Source of the DNA: Coleofasciculus sp. LEGE 07092
Lineage (GTDB): Bacteria > Cyanobacteriota > Cyanobacteriia > Cyanobacteriales > Coleofasciculaceae
DNA: 32,817 bases
Assembly: GCF_015207375.1 (NCBI RefSeq)
Contig: NZ_JADEWY010000079.1
Location: 1 to 32,817 of the forward strand
Direction: 5' to 3'
The notes under the pieces were generated by a model. It searched no databases. It was given only the letters and a program-made list of their open reading frames with translations, and was not told the DNA's origin. Made by a program: the position numbers and the translations under genes. Shown here one piece after another: positions 5,887-14,378 of the stretch (its first letter is position 1; the number at the start of each line of letters is the position of its first letter).

Positions 5887-7956
5887 TTAGGCAGAAACAA
5901 TATAGTCTGAGTTGATAGCACTCACCTGGTTAGCATCCAGCAATGCCTGATACACCATTGCGGCAACTTCAGCACGAGTAGCATCGTTGGTGGGGTTCAG
6001 TTGCTTGACTTTAGGATAATTCACCACAATCTGCTTCTTGGTTGCCGTTGCCACTTCGTCTGTGGCATAGTCAGGAATAGCATTACGGTCGTCGTAAGTC
6101 TCCAAAGCGTTAGTGTCGTTTTCTGATAAGCCCAGTCCGTTCACTAAGGAAACAAGGACTTGAACCCGTTGTACCTTTTCACCTTGACGGAAGGTATTGT
6201 CAGGATAGCCGACCAAAAAACCACCGCGATAGGCTTGTTGAATAACCTCCTTTGCCCAAGATTTGTCACTAACATCGAGGAAATTTTTGGCATCCCGTGT
6301 GGGTGTGGGATTGAAGGCTTTGACTAGCAAGGCGGCATATTGAGCGCGGTTCATCTTCTCATCAGGTTTAAAGGTGCCATCACCAAAACCACTGATAAAT
6401 CCTTTGGCTAGCAATCCTTCAATGAAAGGTTTTGCCCAATGATTCTGAATATCAGCAAACTCATCTCCACCTTGATTAGCGCTGACAATGTAAGGAGACG
6501 TGATAGCACTCACTTGGTTGGCATCGACTAGTGCCTGATACACCATGGCTGCGACTTCGGCACGGGTAGCATCCTGGGTGGGATTGAGTTGCTTGACGTT
6601 GGGGTAATTAACGGCAATCTGCTTTTTAGTCGCCGTTACCACTTCATCTTTAGCATAGTCAGGAATGGCAGTGCGATCGCTGTAGGCATTCAATGCATTC
6701 GCATCAGTTGCTGATAAACCCAATCCGTTTACTAGAGAAACAATAACTTGGACACGCTGCACGTTATCGTTGGGTTTAAAGGTGTTATTCGGGAAACCCG
6801 AAAGAAATTCACCCCGATAAGCTTGTTGAATGACATCTTTTGCCCAAAAATCACTGGCAACATCCGTGAAGGTGGTAGCGTTGCGCTTGACTGGAGGATT
6901 GAAGGCTTTAACGAGTAATGCCGCATACTGGGCGCGAGTCATCTTCTCATCGGGCTTAAAGGTGCCATCCGTGAAGCCGCTGATGAATCCTTTGGCAAGT
7001 AATCCTTCGATGAACGGTTTTGCCCAGTGGTTTTGAATGTCTGGGAAGGTAGTGATAGGTTCTTGTTCGTCGCCATTACCAGTACCTGTTCCTTCAATAG
7101 TAATCGGTCCGTTGACTTTAGCTGCACTTAAAGTATTACCATAAGAAACTAGGGTACTCTTGCTGGAATTAAGAACGTCAAACTTACCGTTATTGCGAAA
7201 GATATTATTTCCCGGATCTTGTTTGCTTTTCCCTAAATTCGGCTCGGCATTGCCAGTAACCGCTAAACCGTATTCTTCGTTATTTTCAATGCGATTGTTT
7301 CGTAATATGGGTTTGGCATCCACCGACACACCGATTCCGAAGCGATTTTCGGAAATGAGATTATCGGTAACTTTCGGTGCAGCACTGCCGTCAATGCTAA
7401 TACCGTACCCGGCTTTTTTACAGCTATTGTCTCGGATTTCACCCTGAGCATTCCGGGTAAAGGAAATGCCATTACCCCCGTTATCAACGAATGTATTTTT
7501 GACGACGATGGGTTTAGCATCACCAGTCGCTAAAACTCCTTCGCGATCGCATTTGGTAAAAGTACAGTTGGTAACGGTAGGATTCGTCGATTCAATCCAG
7601 ACTGCCGTACCCCGGCTAGCTTGGTTGGTAAAGGTAACTCCTCGAAGTTCGGTATTATTTGCCAGTAACAGGGTGGCGTTTTGCTTGGCAAGGGTAGGGC
7701 TAGTATATTCTCCACTTCCTTGAATAAGAATACCGCTGCCTTTATTTCCCTCATTGCCTATAACTTTGACACCAGATGGCACTTCTAAGGGAAAAACTTC
7801 ACCATTAGTAGTATTGTAAGTTCCCGTAGCTAGTTGAATGGTCGTATCGGTTTGAGCTTGTTTGAGTGCTTTTGTGATTGTTTTAAAGGGTGCTGATTGA
7901 CTACCTGCAGCATTATCATTACCGGTCGCTGGATTGACGTAAAATGTTTGAGCCAT
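5887..7956 (-). CDS. DUF1565/beta-helix protein with two triple-SLH arrays
   Basis: A 689-residue protein. Residues 1-285 form a DUF1565/right-handed parallel beta-helix region (start FYVNPATGNDNAAGSQSAPF, then repeated N-x-I/F-x-x-N-x-x-G-I units). A Gly/Thr-rich linker leads to two tandem blocks of three S-layer-homology repeats, 303-493 and 499-689, nearly alike. Both begin DIQNHWAKPFIEGLLAKGF and end in the same VSAI...YIVSA motif. SLH domains bind peptidoglycan-linked wall polymers, so the beta-helix (often polysaccharide-binding or -cleaving) would be held at the envelope. No Sec signal peptide follows the Met, so export would need another route or a missed start. The block is a DNA duplication of about 573 bases. 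Enzyme activity is not shown. Confidence 0.88.
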   Translation of the reverse strand: MAQTFYVNPATGNDNAAGSQSAPFKTITKALKQAQTDTTIQLATGTYNTTNGEVFPLEVPSGVKVIGNEGNKGSGILIQGSGEYTSPTLAKQNATLLLANNTELRGVTFTNQASRGTAVWIESTNPTVTNCTFTKCDREGVLATGDAKPIVVKNTFVDNGGNGISFTRNAQGEIRDNSCKKAGYGISIDGSAAPKVTDNLISENRFGIGVSVDAKPILRNNRIENNEEYGLAVTGNAEPNLGKSKQDPGNNIFRNNGKFDVLNSSKSTLVSYGNTLSAAKVNGPITIEGTGTGNGDEQEPITTFPDIQNHWAKPFIEGLLAKGFISGFTDGTFKPDEKMTRAQYAALLVKAFNPPVKRNATTFTDVASDFWAKDVIQQAYRGEFLSGFPNNTFKPNDNVQRVQVIVSLVNGLGLSATDANALNAYSDRTAIPDYAKDEVVTATKKQIAVNYPNVKQLNPTQDATRAEVAAMVYQALVDANQVSAITSPYIVSANQGGDEFADIQNHWAKPFIEGLLAKGFISGFGDGTFKPDEKMNRAQYAALLVKAFNPTPTRDAKNFLDVSDKSWAKEVIQQAYRGGFLVGYPDNTFRQGEKVQRVQVLVSLVNGLGLSENDTNALETYDDRNAIPDYATDEVATATKKQIVVNYPKVKQLNPTNDATRAEVAAMVYQALLDANQVSAINSDYIVSA
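5890..7050 (-). repeat. Intragenic duplication of the triple-SLH block
   Basis: Two direct copies, about 6478-7050 (residues 303-493) and 5890-6462 (residues 499-689), each encode three SLH repeats of equal length with the same order of motifs. Only a few residues separate them. Many third positions differ, so the duplication is not brand new. It doubles the anchoring module of the same protein. Confidence 0.8.
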
Positions 7957-8000
7957 AATTAAAGAGTTAAACTCAGCTAGTATAAAGCCTTGGATTTTAG

Positions 8001-8035
8001 GGAGTGGGGAGTAGGGAGTGGGGAGTAGGGAGTAG
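8001..8035 (+). repeat. Tandem heptanucleotide repeat GGAGTRG x5
   Basis: Five uninterrupted seven-base units (GGAGTGG, GGAGTAG, GGAGTGG, GGAGTAG, GGAGTAG) lie in the 136-base gap between the metallophosphoesterase stop and the SLH-gene start. They resemble the short tandemly repeated heptamers (STRR) known from filamentous cyanobacteria, although the unit is not one of the named ones as I recall them. Confidence 0.75.
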
Positions 8036-8092
8036 GCTTTCGCCGTGAGCGTTTGCCTAACGGGAGTAGGTAAGAAAACTCAATGAACTTCA

Positions 8093-8989
8093 TTAGCTTA
8101 ACAACGGCTTTTGATGAGTGTCATCCTGCATTTGGGTGAAAGATTTTTGGTGAAACGGTACTCCCGGCTCTAGGGTAATTACTGTAACTTCTGGGGGACA
8201 ATGCCAGCGTCCGGGGGGAAAAGTACCCAGCCCCCGATTGACATATAAATGATTACTTCCCACCTGATGCAGTCCCTGACTCCATTGCCAATGTTTGACC
8301 ACTCTGGGCCACTTCGCTTCCAAAAAGGGTATCCAGGGCCAGAGGAATTTGGGAATTTTTTCCCGTGAGGCATGAAGCCAGCTCGGAACTGAGCCAACCC
8401 CTGGAATGACAACTTGACCGCCGTGGGTGTGACCGGATAGTTGCAAATCGACTCGCCATTGCTGCAAGGGTTCGGCACTATCTGGATTGTGAGATAAAAC
8501 AATTCGCGGGACTGTATCCTCCAACTGCTCCATTACCGGTGCAGGATTGAACTCAGACGACCAAAAATCAGGGAGTCCGACTAGAGCTAACCCTGCTCCT
8601 ACGGGGTAAACAATCTGATTCCAGAGAACTTTTATACCGACATTGGTTAACGCTGCGGAAATTTCGGCTTTTGACCGGGAAAAATGAAGGTCATGATTGC
8701 CTAAAACAGCATAGATGCCAGAGCGACTTTGCAGGCGAGATAGCCACTGTGCCAGTTTGCGAATAGGTTTAGGATTGCTGGTGACAAAATCACCGGTTAG
8801 AACCACTAAATCGGGCTTAACTTGATTACAGGCTTCAATTGCCTCAGCTAAAAGTTTTTCTGATAACAGCAACCCATCATAGTGAAAATCTGTCAAGTGT
8901 ACCAGCTTTAAACCCCGTAAGGTTTCGGGTAATTGGGCGATCGCTATTGTTAAATATTCGATACTCAAAGGTTCTGACAATATACGCAT
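8093..8989 (-). CDS. Metallophosphoesterase (YkuE/YaeI-like)
   Basis: A 298-residue calcineurin-type phosphoesterase. The full set of metal-ligand motifs appears in order: LTDFHYD (DxH), LTGDFV (GD), VLGNHD (GNHD), LSHNPD and SGHTHGGQ (GHTH). These bind two metals. The closest style is YkuE/YaeI, which acts on lipid-linked phosphates such as UDP-diacylglucosamine, but the substrate here is unknown. I chose the ATG at 8989 because it opens directly into the family's N-terminal strand; the 30 extra residues possible upstream would run into the phospholipase gene. No membrane anchor is visible. It lies 38 bases downstream of the phospholipase D gene, consistent with a lipid-related operon. Confidence 0.88.
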   Translation of the reverse strand: MRILSEPLSIEYLTIAIAQLPETLRGLKLVHLTDFHYDGLLLSEKLLAEAIEACNQVKPDLVVLTGDFVTSNPKPIRKLAQWLSRLQSRSGIYAVLGNHDLHFSRSKAEISAALTNVGIKVLWNQIVYPVGAGLALVGLPDFWSSEFNPAPVMEQLEDTVPRIVLSHNPDSAEPLQQWRVDLQLSGHTHGGQVVIPGVGSVPSWLHASREKIPKFLWPWIPFLEAKWPRVVKHWQWSQGLHQVGSNHLYVNRGLGTFPPGRWHCPPEVTVITLEPGVPFHQKSFTQMQDDTHQKPLLS

Positions 8990-9027
8990 GATACAGAAGC
9001 GTAACGAACAACAAAATAGAGGAGAAA

Positions 9028-10350
9028 TTACAACTGCCAGCGAATGATGAGGGCAAGTTTGCCTAATACGCGCTGCCACAAAGGTCGAGTTTTCCAGCCT
9101 TGCCGTTTGATCAGACGGCTTTTGGCAAATGACTTACAGAAAACATCTGCGATAAATTCTACGAGGTTAGGCTCTGCCAGGGAGAGTTGAAGTTCATCAT
9201 TGTGGAAGAGACTGCGCGGATCGAAGTTGGCGCTGCCAGTAATCACCCACTTATCATCAACGAGCATTACCTTAGCGTGCATCATGCTCGGCAGGTATTC
9301 ATAAAGTTCAATTCCTGCCGCTAGTAAGTCACGGTAACGTTCGCGGACGGCAAAGTAGACTGTTCTTTTATCGTTGTGGGGTCCTACCGTTAGAATACGC
9401 ACGTCAAGTCCCCTTTTTTTTGCCTGAATCAGTGCCTTACGAATACCGGGTTCTGGTAAAAAGTAAGGACTAGCAATCCAAATTCGTCTTTTTGCCGCTA
9501 GAAGGCTGGTATACAATAGGGCATAGATTGATGAGCGGGTAGAAGGAGCTTTCCTCACCGTGACGAGGACTGTGGAACCATCGCCTAAGTAAGGATTGAA
9601 ATTATCAGAACTCAGGCTGGCAACTCCGCCCACATAGCTCCATTGCTCCATGAACATACCTTCCAAGGTAGCGACGATTAGACCGTTGAAACAAGCCTCA
9701 AAGTCTAGCCAAGGGGAGGTTTGACCTTCCTCTTTCATCCCTTCCCAGTAATCTGACACCCCTGTGCCGCCGATAAACGCAATCTCTCCGTCAATGAGAA
9801 GCAATTTGCGATGGGTGCGGATGTTGTAAGCCAGGGGAACTCTCCAGTTAAATTTGTGGAAGAAACGGACGTTAACCCCTGCTGCCTTGAGCCGCTTCCA
9901 GTACTTCTGAGACATTTTGATCACACCCAAGCTATCGGGGATGAACAAAACCTCAACCCCTGCCTGTGCTCGCTCGGCAAGAGCATCGGCGAATTCCTCA
10001 GCACGATAACCGGGAGTAATGTAAAATGTCTCGAAGTGAATGGTACGTCGAGCCTGACGGATGGCTTCCAGCCTTGCTCGGTAAATCGAGTCAATGTCAA
10101 ACCAATAGCCGATCAACTCACCCTCAGTCATGTAAGAACCCGATATACCTGCTAGGGCAAGGGGAAAGTGGAGATCGGCTAAGTTAGGAACATCTCTAAG
10201 TTTGTATTGAACTCGTTTGCGGAAGGTTCCCCGTAGATAGAGGGCAATCAACACGAGGAATGGTAATAGTAAAAGCAACCCACCGCTCCACCAGGTTGAG
10301 ACATCTGGTTGTAATGCATTGACGGCTTTAAGCTCGGGTGGCAGGTACAA
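9028..10350 (-). CDS. Phospholipase D-family protein, cardiolipin-synthase-like
   Basis: A 440-residue protein with one N-terminal membrane helix (about 23-41, LLLLLPFLVLIALYLRG) and two PLD active sites: H180-x-K182-x4-D187 (HRKLLLIDG) and H358-x-K360-x4-D365 (HAKVMLVDD), the latter followed by TGSANFDPRS. This is the architecture of bacterial cardiolipin synthase ClsA/B, which joins two phosphatidylglycerols or transfers phosphatidyl groups. Cyanobacteria contain little or no cardiolipin in most reports, so another phosphatidyl transfer or hydrolysis is possible. Its start overlaps the end of the lipid-kinase gene by 23 bases, which argues for coupled translation. Both catalytic motifs are complete. 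Confidence 0.88.
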   Translation of the reverse strand: MYLPPELKAVNALQPDVSTWWSGGLLLLLPFLVLIALYLRGTFRKRVQYKLRDVPNLADLHFPLALAGISGSYMTEGELIGYWFDIDSIYRARLEAIRQARRTIHFETFYITPGYRAEEFADALAERAQAGVEVLFIPDSLGVIKMSQKYWKRLKAAGVNVRFFHKFNWRVPLAYNIRTHRKLLLIDGEIAFIGGTGVSDYWEGMKEEGQTSPWLDFEACFNGLIVATLEGMFMEQWSYVGGVASLSSDNFNPYLGDGSTVLVTVRKAPSTRSSIYALLYTSLLAAKRRIWIASPYFLPEPGIRKALIQAKKRGLDVRILTVGPHNDKRTVYFAVRERYRDLLAAGIELYEYLPSMMHAKVMLVDDKWVITGSANFDPRSLFHNDELQLSLAEPNLVEFIADVFCKSFAKSRLIKRQGWKTRPLWQRVLGKLALIIRWQL

Positions 10351-11233
10351 GAACAGTTAATCCTCCTGGAATACATTCAACTTCAACCGGATTCATATCC
10401 ATCAACTCACCGTCTAAAACCACTTTTTGAGGGGGTTCTGTTGTTACTTTAATGTGTTTGGCTTGCAGGTAAGCTGTATCTGGACGCTCAACCGCCGTAC
10501 CCCTCATTGCGGTTTGAAACAGTTCAATCCCAGAAGCGATCGCATCAAGGACATTGGCGGGGGCAACTATGGTAACATCCAACAGACCATCATCAACAAC
10601 GACTTCTGCCGGTCCTTGGGCGAATATTGAAAAGATGGGAGCGGCATTGGCAATAGTGACGGCGGCGGCATCAAAGGTAAACACTTGCTCGTCTGCTTCT
10701 AGATAGGTTTTGAACGAGCGAACCCCTTTACTCAACTCCTGTACGTCGGCGATGACATAAGCGAACACCCCCAAAAACTCTTTCGCGTTGCGATCGGCTT
10801 TTTCCGTAGCGTCCGCCTCAAAACCAATGCCTGCTAACGTAATCATGGGTTTGCCATTACAGAAGGCTGCATCAATAACGCGGGGATTACCATATAAAAT
10901 TGTCTCACACGCTTCCTCAATAGTCGTAGGAATCCCCAAGCTGGTAGCGAAGGCATTCGCTGTTCCCCTTGGAATCACTCCAAACGTAATGTTCGTGCCA
11001 ATTAAGGCTCCCGCCACTGCTGAAACCGTGCCATCTCCTCCAGAGGCAATAATTGGGTTAAAGCCCTGTTCCACGGCTTCTCGTGCTAATTTATCAGCTT
11101 TCACTTCTAGAGTTGTTAAGCGAATATCTAGCTGGAGTTTAGGCAGCAAAATTCCTTGAATGGCTTCTAAATCTTGCTCTGTATCTGACTGACCGGCAGT
11201 TGGTGTAAAAATTAAGCAAGCACACTGAGTCAT
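10328..11233 (-). CDS. YegS/DagK-family lipid kinase
   Basis: A 301-residue protein of the diacylglycerol-kinase catalytic family. The nucleotide-binding GGDGT motif is at residues 65-69 and is followed by PRGTANAFA (88-96). The C-terminal domain closes with LDGELM...VLVPATRA. It likely phosphorylates a diacylglycerol-type or related lipid in the cytoplasm at the membrane. The last 23 bases overlap the phospholipase D start, so the two enzymes probably form one operon; a kinase making phosphatidic acid next to a phosphatidyl-transferring enzyme makes biochemical sense. A purine-rich AGAGAGAGAAAGAG lies directly upstream of the ATG. The substrate is not set by sequence. Confidence 0.88.
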   Translation of the reverse strand: MTQCACLIFTPTAGQSDTEQDLEAIQGILLPKLQLDIRLTTLEVKADKLAREAVEQGFNPIIASGGDGTVSAVAGALIGTNITFGVIPRGTANAFATSLGIPTTIEEACETILYGNPRVIDAAFCNGKPMITLAGIGFEADATEKADRNAKEFLGVFAYVIADVQELSKGVRSFKTYLEADEQVFTFDAAAVTIANAAPIFSIFAQGPAEVVVDDGLLDVTIVAPANVLDAIASGIELFQTAMRGTAVERPDTAYLQAKHIKVTTEPPQKVVLDGELMDMNPVEVECIPGGLTVLVPATRA

Positions 11234-11418
11234 ACGCTCTTTCTCTCTCTAATCATTCAAGGGGGTGCGGGGGGTAAACGACAATTGAGAACATCAGGTG
11301 CAAGATCTCAGTGAGGAGATTCCACTAATAAAGTGACTCTAATCGTTCCAAATCCTCTCTGTCCTCTTCCTGAAGAAAGGTTTACACGCTGCCAGAAGAG
11401 AAGTTCAGAATGCCGGAA

Positions 11419-11961
11419 CTACCGAATAACTGTTCTTCTTTCTTCTTCCTTCTGCATTTCTCTTCTTCTAAACTCTTCAACTTCTAAACTTCTCTTTTCC
11501 TGAACTTTTTCAGCCTGACGCACCATCCCGATAGTTCTTGGCAACACTCCCACCAGTTGGGCAATAACTTCGTCAGGCAACTGTTGAATGATTGAGGCGT
11601 CGAAGTATCGGTGCAGCAGCATAAAGATCAGTTTGGCACGCTGTAGCGGCACGTAAGTATTCATCGCGTGTTGGGTAAACGAAATCCAGTTCTGCCGCAA
11701 CACATAAGCTTTTTGTCGTTCGCTGCGAGATTCGGGGTAAACCAGAGAGATATTGCCAACGGGTATCACGCGAGTGCAATCTGCATCAAAAAGTCCGCCC
11801 ACACCAGCACCAGGTCCAGCTAGTTCTGCATGATGGGAATGACAAATAATGATCGCATTGCCGCGAGAGCCATTTACTTTGAGGAGTTGCCCCGTTTGCA
11901 ACTGAATCAGGATTTCAGTCGGTTCAACAAGGGGTTTACAGATAAGGGCTAGCTCTGTCAT
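11419..11961 (-). CDS. Conserved-looking unknown with a Crp-like HTH segment
   Basis: A 180-residue protein. The N-terminal half has beta-rich text (ILIQLQTGQLLKVN...) with CHSHH at about 40-44. Residues about 107-150 (RAKLIFMLLHRYF...LPDEVIAQLVGVLPRTIGMV) closely follow the Crp/Fnr winged-helix layout, in which LPxxxIAxxVGxxRxTVSR is the recognition motif. Here PRTIGMV stands where RETVSR is usual. The last 30 residues are a highly charged helix (EEFRRREMQKEEERR). It may be a divergent regulator whose effector domain is shortened, or the resemblance may be structural only. The family is not recognised. It stands alone, with 185 bases to the lipid kinase start. Confidence 0.6.
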   Translation of the reverse strand: MTELALICKPLVEPTEILIQLQTGQLLKVNGSRGNAIIICHSHHAELAGPGAGVGGLFDADCTRVIPVGNISLVYPESRSERQKAYVLRQNWISFTQHAMNTYVPLQRAKLIFMLLHRYFDASIIQQLPDEVIAQLVGVLPRTIGMVRQAEKVQEKRSLEVEEFRRREMQKEEERRTVIR

Positions 11962-12884
11962 TGTCAGTTGAAAAACTAGGCTTTCTTGTTTAATTATTAT
12001 TTATCTATCCGTAATGAATAGAGCTTACTTTAATCTTTAAGCTGCTAATCAGTATCCAACTTTTTATTGTCACGCAATGCTCTAAATTCCGGATGCTTAA
12101 TTTTACTTGATGAAGGTAAAAAGCCCCGTTAATATTAAGCATATACGCCGTCAATAAGCGTAATTAGCTACCTATCTTTTTGTTATTAGGGTTAATTTTT
12201 CTTCAGCGATTGTTGGCTAAAAGCTGAGAACACAAAGTAACAGCAAGTCTCTAGCAATTAGAAGGTGTAAGCACTTATCTCGTAAAGTATTGGCAGCGCA
12301 AATAGTGTTTTTATCGAGCTAGATAGAAGACCCCTATTACACTTTGAAAAAACCTACCCTGGTGTTTTCCCCAATTTTTTTGATGAGCATAATCACTCAT
12401 CCACTATTTTATAAGGAATCGAGCTGATTCGTCTGGAAAGAAGCAAATTTGAGTGTAAAGAGTTGATGAAGAAAGGCAACGTAGCTAAACTTATTCGTCG
12501 ATGAAATAGTTCTGCTGGACTGGTACATTTGCACCTGATTGACTGACAAAACTTATGAGTAGATGCCCAGAAAGACCTCACCCTAGCCCTCTCCCCAAGG
12601 GAGAGGGAACAAGCATGGATCGGCTCCCCTGCCCCATGGGAGAGGGGTTGGGGGGTGAGAGCGTGAGACTTTGGTTAGTCAATCGCTTGCCAAACCAACT
12701 GCCGTCACGCCGTCTCTATCCTTCAGCGCCAGACTTTGCCCAACCTAGTTTGCAGCCATGAACCATGAACTCTGCAAAACGAACTATCATAAAGTTTATG
12801 GCACCGTCCATGTGCTGTGTAGTTTTCATCCCACGCTCGCAAGGGTGGGGTTTCAAACTTCCCAGGAAATTTCTATAAAAACTG
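11962..12884. other. 923-base gene-free stretch upstream of map
   Basis: I see no convincing gene in either direction. The left half is AT-rich and holds promoter space for the minus-strand gene ending at 11419. The middle has a small stem-loop, GATGAG...CTCATC, at 12382-12401. The right half holds the long imperfect inverted repeat at 12577-12659. The final 120 bases contain the map leader, with AGGAAATT at 12864-12871. The spacer is long for this gene-dense window, and an unrecognised small RNA is possible. Confidence 0.5.
12577..12659. repeat. Imperfect long inverted repeat (dispersed CTCACCC...CTCTCCC type)
   Basis: The left arm, CTCACCCTAGCCCTCTCCC (12577-12595), pairs with GGGAGAGGGGTTGGGGGGTGAG (12638-12659) with a few mismatches. 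Inside, CTCTCCC-CAA-GGGAGAG makes a second small hairpin. Such elements are scattered in intergenic DNA of many cyanobacteria and other bacteria. It has no coding capacity. Confidence 0.65.
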
Positions 12885-13673
12885 ATGCCACCGGAAACTA
12901 TTGTTCTCCTATCAAGCAGAGAAATAGCCAAAATGCGCCAAGCCGGATGCTTGGCAGCTCAACTGTTAGACTATCTAGAACCGATGGTCAAACCAGGGGT
13001 AAGCACTCTGGAACTCAATGACGAAGCTGAACGCTGGACTCAGGAGCATGGAGCCAAAAGTGCTCCCCTTGGCTACCACGACTTTCCCAAATCGATCTGT
13101 ACTAGTGTCAATGAGGTTGTCTGTCACGGTATTCCCAATGCTAAACAGATTCTTAAAGAGGGTGACATCATTAACATTGATGTAACGCCAATTGTGGATG
13201 GCTACCACGGCGATACCTCCAAAACTTTTTTTGTCGGCACTCCCTCACCCCTCGCTAAAAAGCTAGTTGAAGTAACCTATGAATGCATGATGCGGGGTAT
13301 TGCTGAAGTCAAGCCAGGATCACGCATCGGAGACATTGGAGCTGCTATTCAAGAATACGCAGAAGCCAACGGCTTTTCTGTTGTGCGAGACTTTGTAGGA
13401 CATGGTGTCAATCGCGTGTTTCATACTGCCCCTCAAGTTCCGCACTACGGCACGAGGGGAAAGGGCAAGCGCCTCCGTGCTGGTATGGTGTTCACAATCG
13501 AGCCGATGATTAACGAAGGGACATGGGAAGTTGAAGTACTCTCCGATAAATGGACGGCTGTCACCAAAGATCGCAAGCTCTCTGCCCAATTTGAACATAC
13601 CATCGCTGTGACTCAAGACGGTGTGGAAATTCTTACATCGCCAGACGAGAATGCCCAGATTAAATCGGCGTAA
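12885..13673 (+). CDS. map: Methionine aminopeptidase, type I
   Basis: A 262-residue enzyme that removes the initiator methionine from nascent proteins in the cytoplasm. The two-metal centre is complete: D99 (NIDV), D110 (GYHGDTS), H173 (FVGHGV), E206 (FTIEPM) and E237 (QFEHT), with the substrate-binding H81 in VCHGIPN. Length and the absence of an N-terminal zinc domain place it in class Ia/Ic-like MetAP1. Cyanobacteria often carry more than one copy. The ATG at 12885 has AGGAAATT about 13 bases before it. It faces the acetyltransferase gene tail to tail with 76 bases between; that gap holds arms AGATGGGG/CCCCATCT (13683 and 13726) that may end both transcripts. Confidence 0.95.
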   Translation: MPPETIVLLSSREIAKMRQAGCLAAQLLDYLEPMVKPGVSTLELNDEAERWTQEHGAKSAPLGYHDFPKSICTSVNEVVCHGIPNAKQILKEGDIINIDVTPIVDGYHGDTSKTFFVGTPSPLAKKLVEVTYECMMRGIAEVKPGSRIGDIGAAIQEYAEANGFSVVRDFVGHGVNRVFHTAPQVPHYGTRGKGKRLRAGMVFTIEPMINEGTWEVEVLSDKWTAVTKDRKLSAQFEHTIAVTQDGVEILTSPDENAQIKSA

Positions 13674-13749
13674 TGCTGAGTAAGATGGGGGGTGTTTTAA
13701 TCAACATTTAGTCTGAAAATTTTCTCCCCATCTCCCCTATCTTCTCCAC

Positions 13750-14370
13750 TTACTCCTGTCGCATTTCCCGTTGATAGTGGGGACGTGCAGGCGTACCCCA
13801 ACAAACCTGCTGGGCAGGAATGTTGCTAAATACACTGCTGCGCGTGCCAATGACGGCATTAGATCCGATTTGGACACCGGGACTTACAAAGCAATCGGCA
13901 GCAATCCAGACACCATTGCCGATGATAATTTCAGCGGTTGTTAGACTGAAGGCGGGGTCTTGGATATCGTGGCTACCCGTACAGAGAAAGCTTTTTTGAG
14001 AAATTACAGAGTGACATCCGATACGAATCCACTCCAGGCTGTACAAAACAACATCATCGCCAATCCAACTATAGTCTCCAATTTCTACCTTCCAGGGATA
14101 GGTAAAACGGGCGGTAGGTCGAATGACGACACCTTGACCAATTTTTGCCCCAAACAACCTCAGCAACCAACAACGAAAGCTATTGAAGTTGTGGATACTT
14201 AACGGAAAGGCGATCGCTTGCACCAACCACCAGAGTAAAATAAACCAGCTAGGACGCCCCCGGTCGAATCTAGATTGGTCGTATCGGCGCAAATCTACAA
14301 GAGATGTCCCATCAACAACTGACCGTTCAGTTAGGTTTGAGACATCAGTCGGTAAGTGATTAGTCGTCAT
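13750..14370 (-). CDS. WcaF-type hexapeptide acetyltransferase (HpsU-like)
   Basis: A 206-residue left-handed beta-helix acetyltransferase. The N-terminal third has a hydrophobic helix (WFILLWWLVQAIAFPLSI, about 42-59), as in colanic-acid acetyltransferase WcaF. The rest shows hexapeptide repeats (IGQGVVIRP...VEIGDYSWIGDDVVLYS...IGCHSVISQKSFLCTGSHD...IGNGVWIAADCFVSPGVQIG). The GSHD motif carries the likely catalytic His. It would O-acetylate a sugar on a lipid-linked or exported polysaccharide using acetyl-CoA. In filamentous cyanobacteria WcaF homologues serve the hormogonium polysaccharide (HpsU); I infer but cannot prove that here. It starts eight bases after the glycosyltransferase stop, a two-gene operon. 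Confidence 0.88.
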   Translation of the reverse strand: MTTNHLPTDVSNLTERSVVDGTSLVDLRRYDQSRFDRGRPSWFILLWWLVQAIAFPLSIHNFNSFRCWLLRLFGAKIGQGVVIRPTARFTYPWKVEIGDYSWIGDDVVLYSLEWIRIGCHSVISQKSFLCTGSHDIQDPAFSLTTAEIIIGNGVWIAADCFVSPGVQIGSNAVIGTRSSVFSNIPAQQVCWGTPARPHYQREMRQE

Positions 14371-14378
14371 TAGAGTTA

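Noticed and set aside
8990-9079. 30-residue N-terminal extension of the metallophosphoesterase
   Set aside because: It overlaps the phospholipase D coding region and has no family similarity; the ATG at 8989 gives the expected start.
12393-12761. Short open frames in the map upstream region
   Set aside because: Sequences are low-quality, cover the dispersed repeat, and have no ribosome-binding site.
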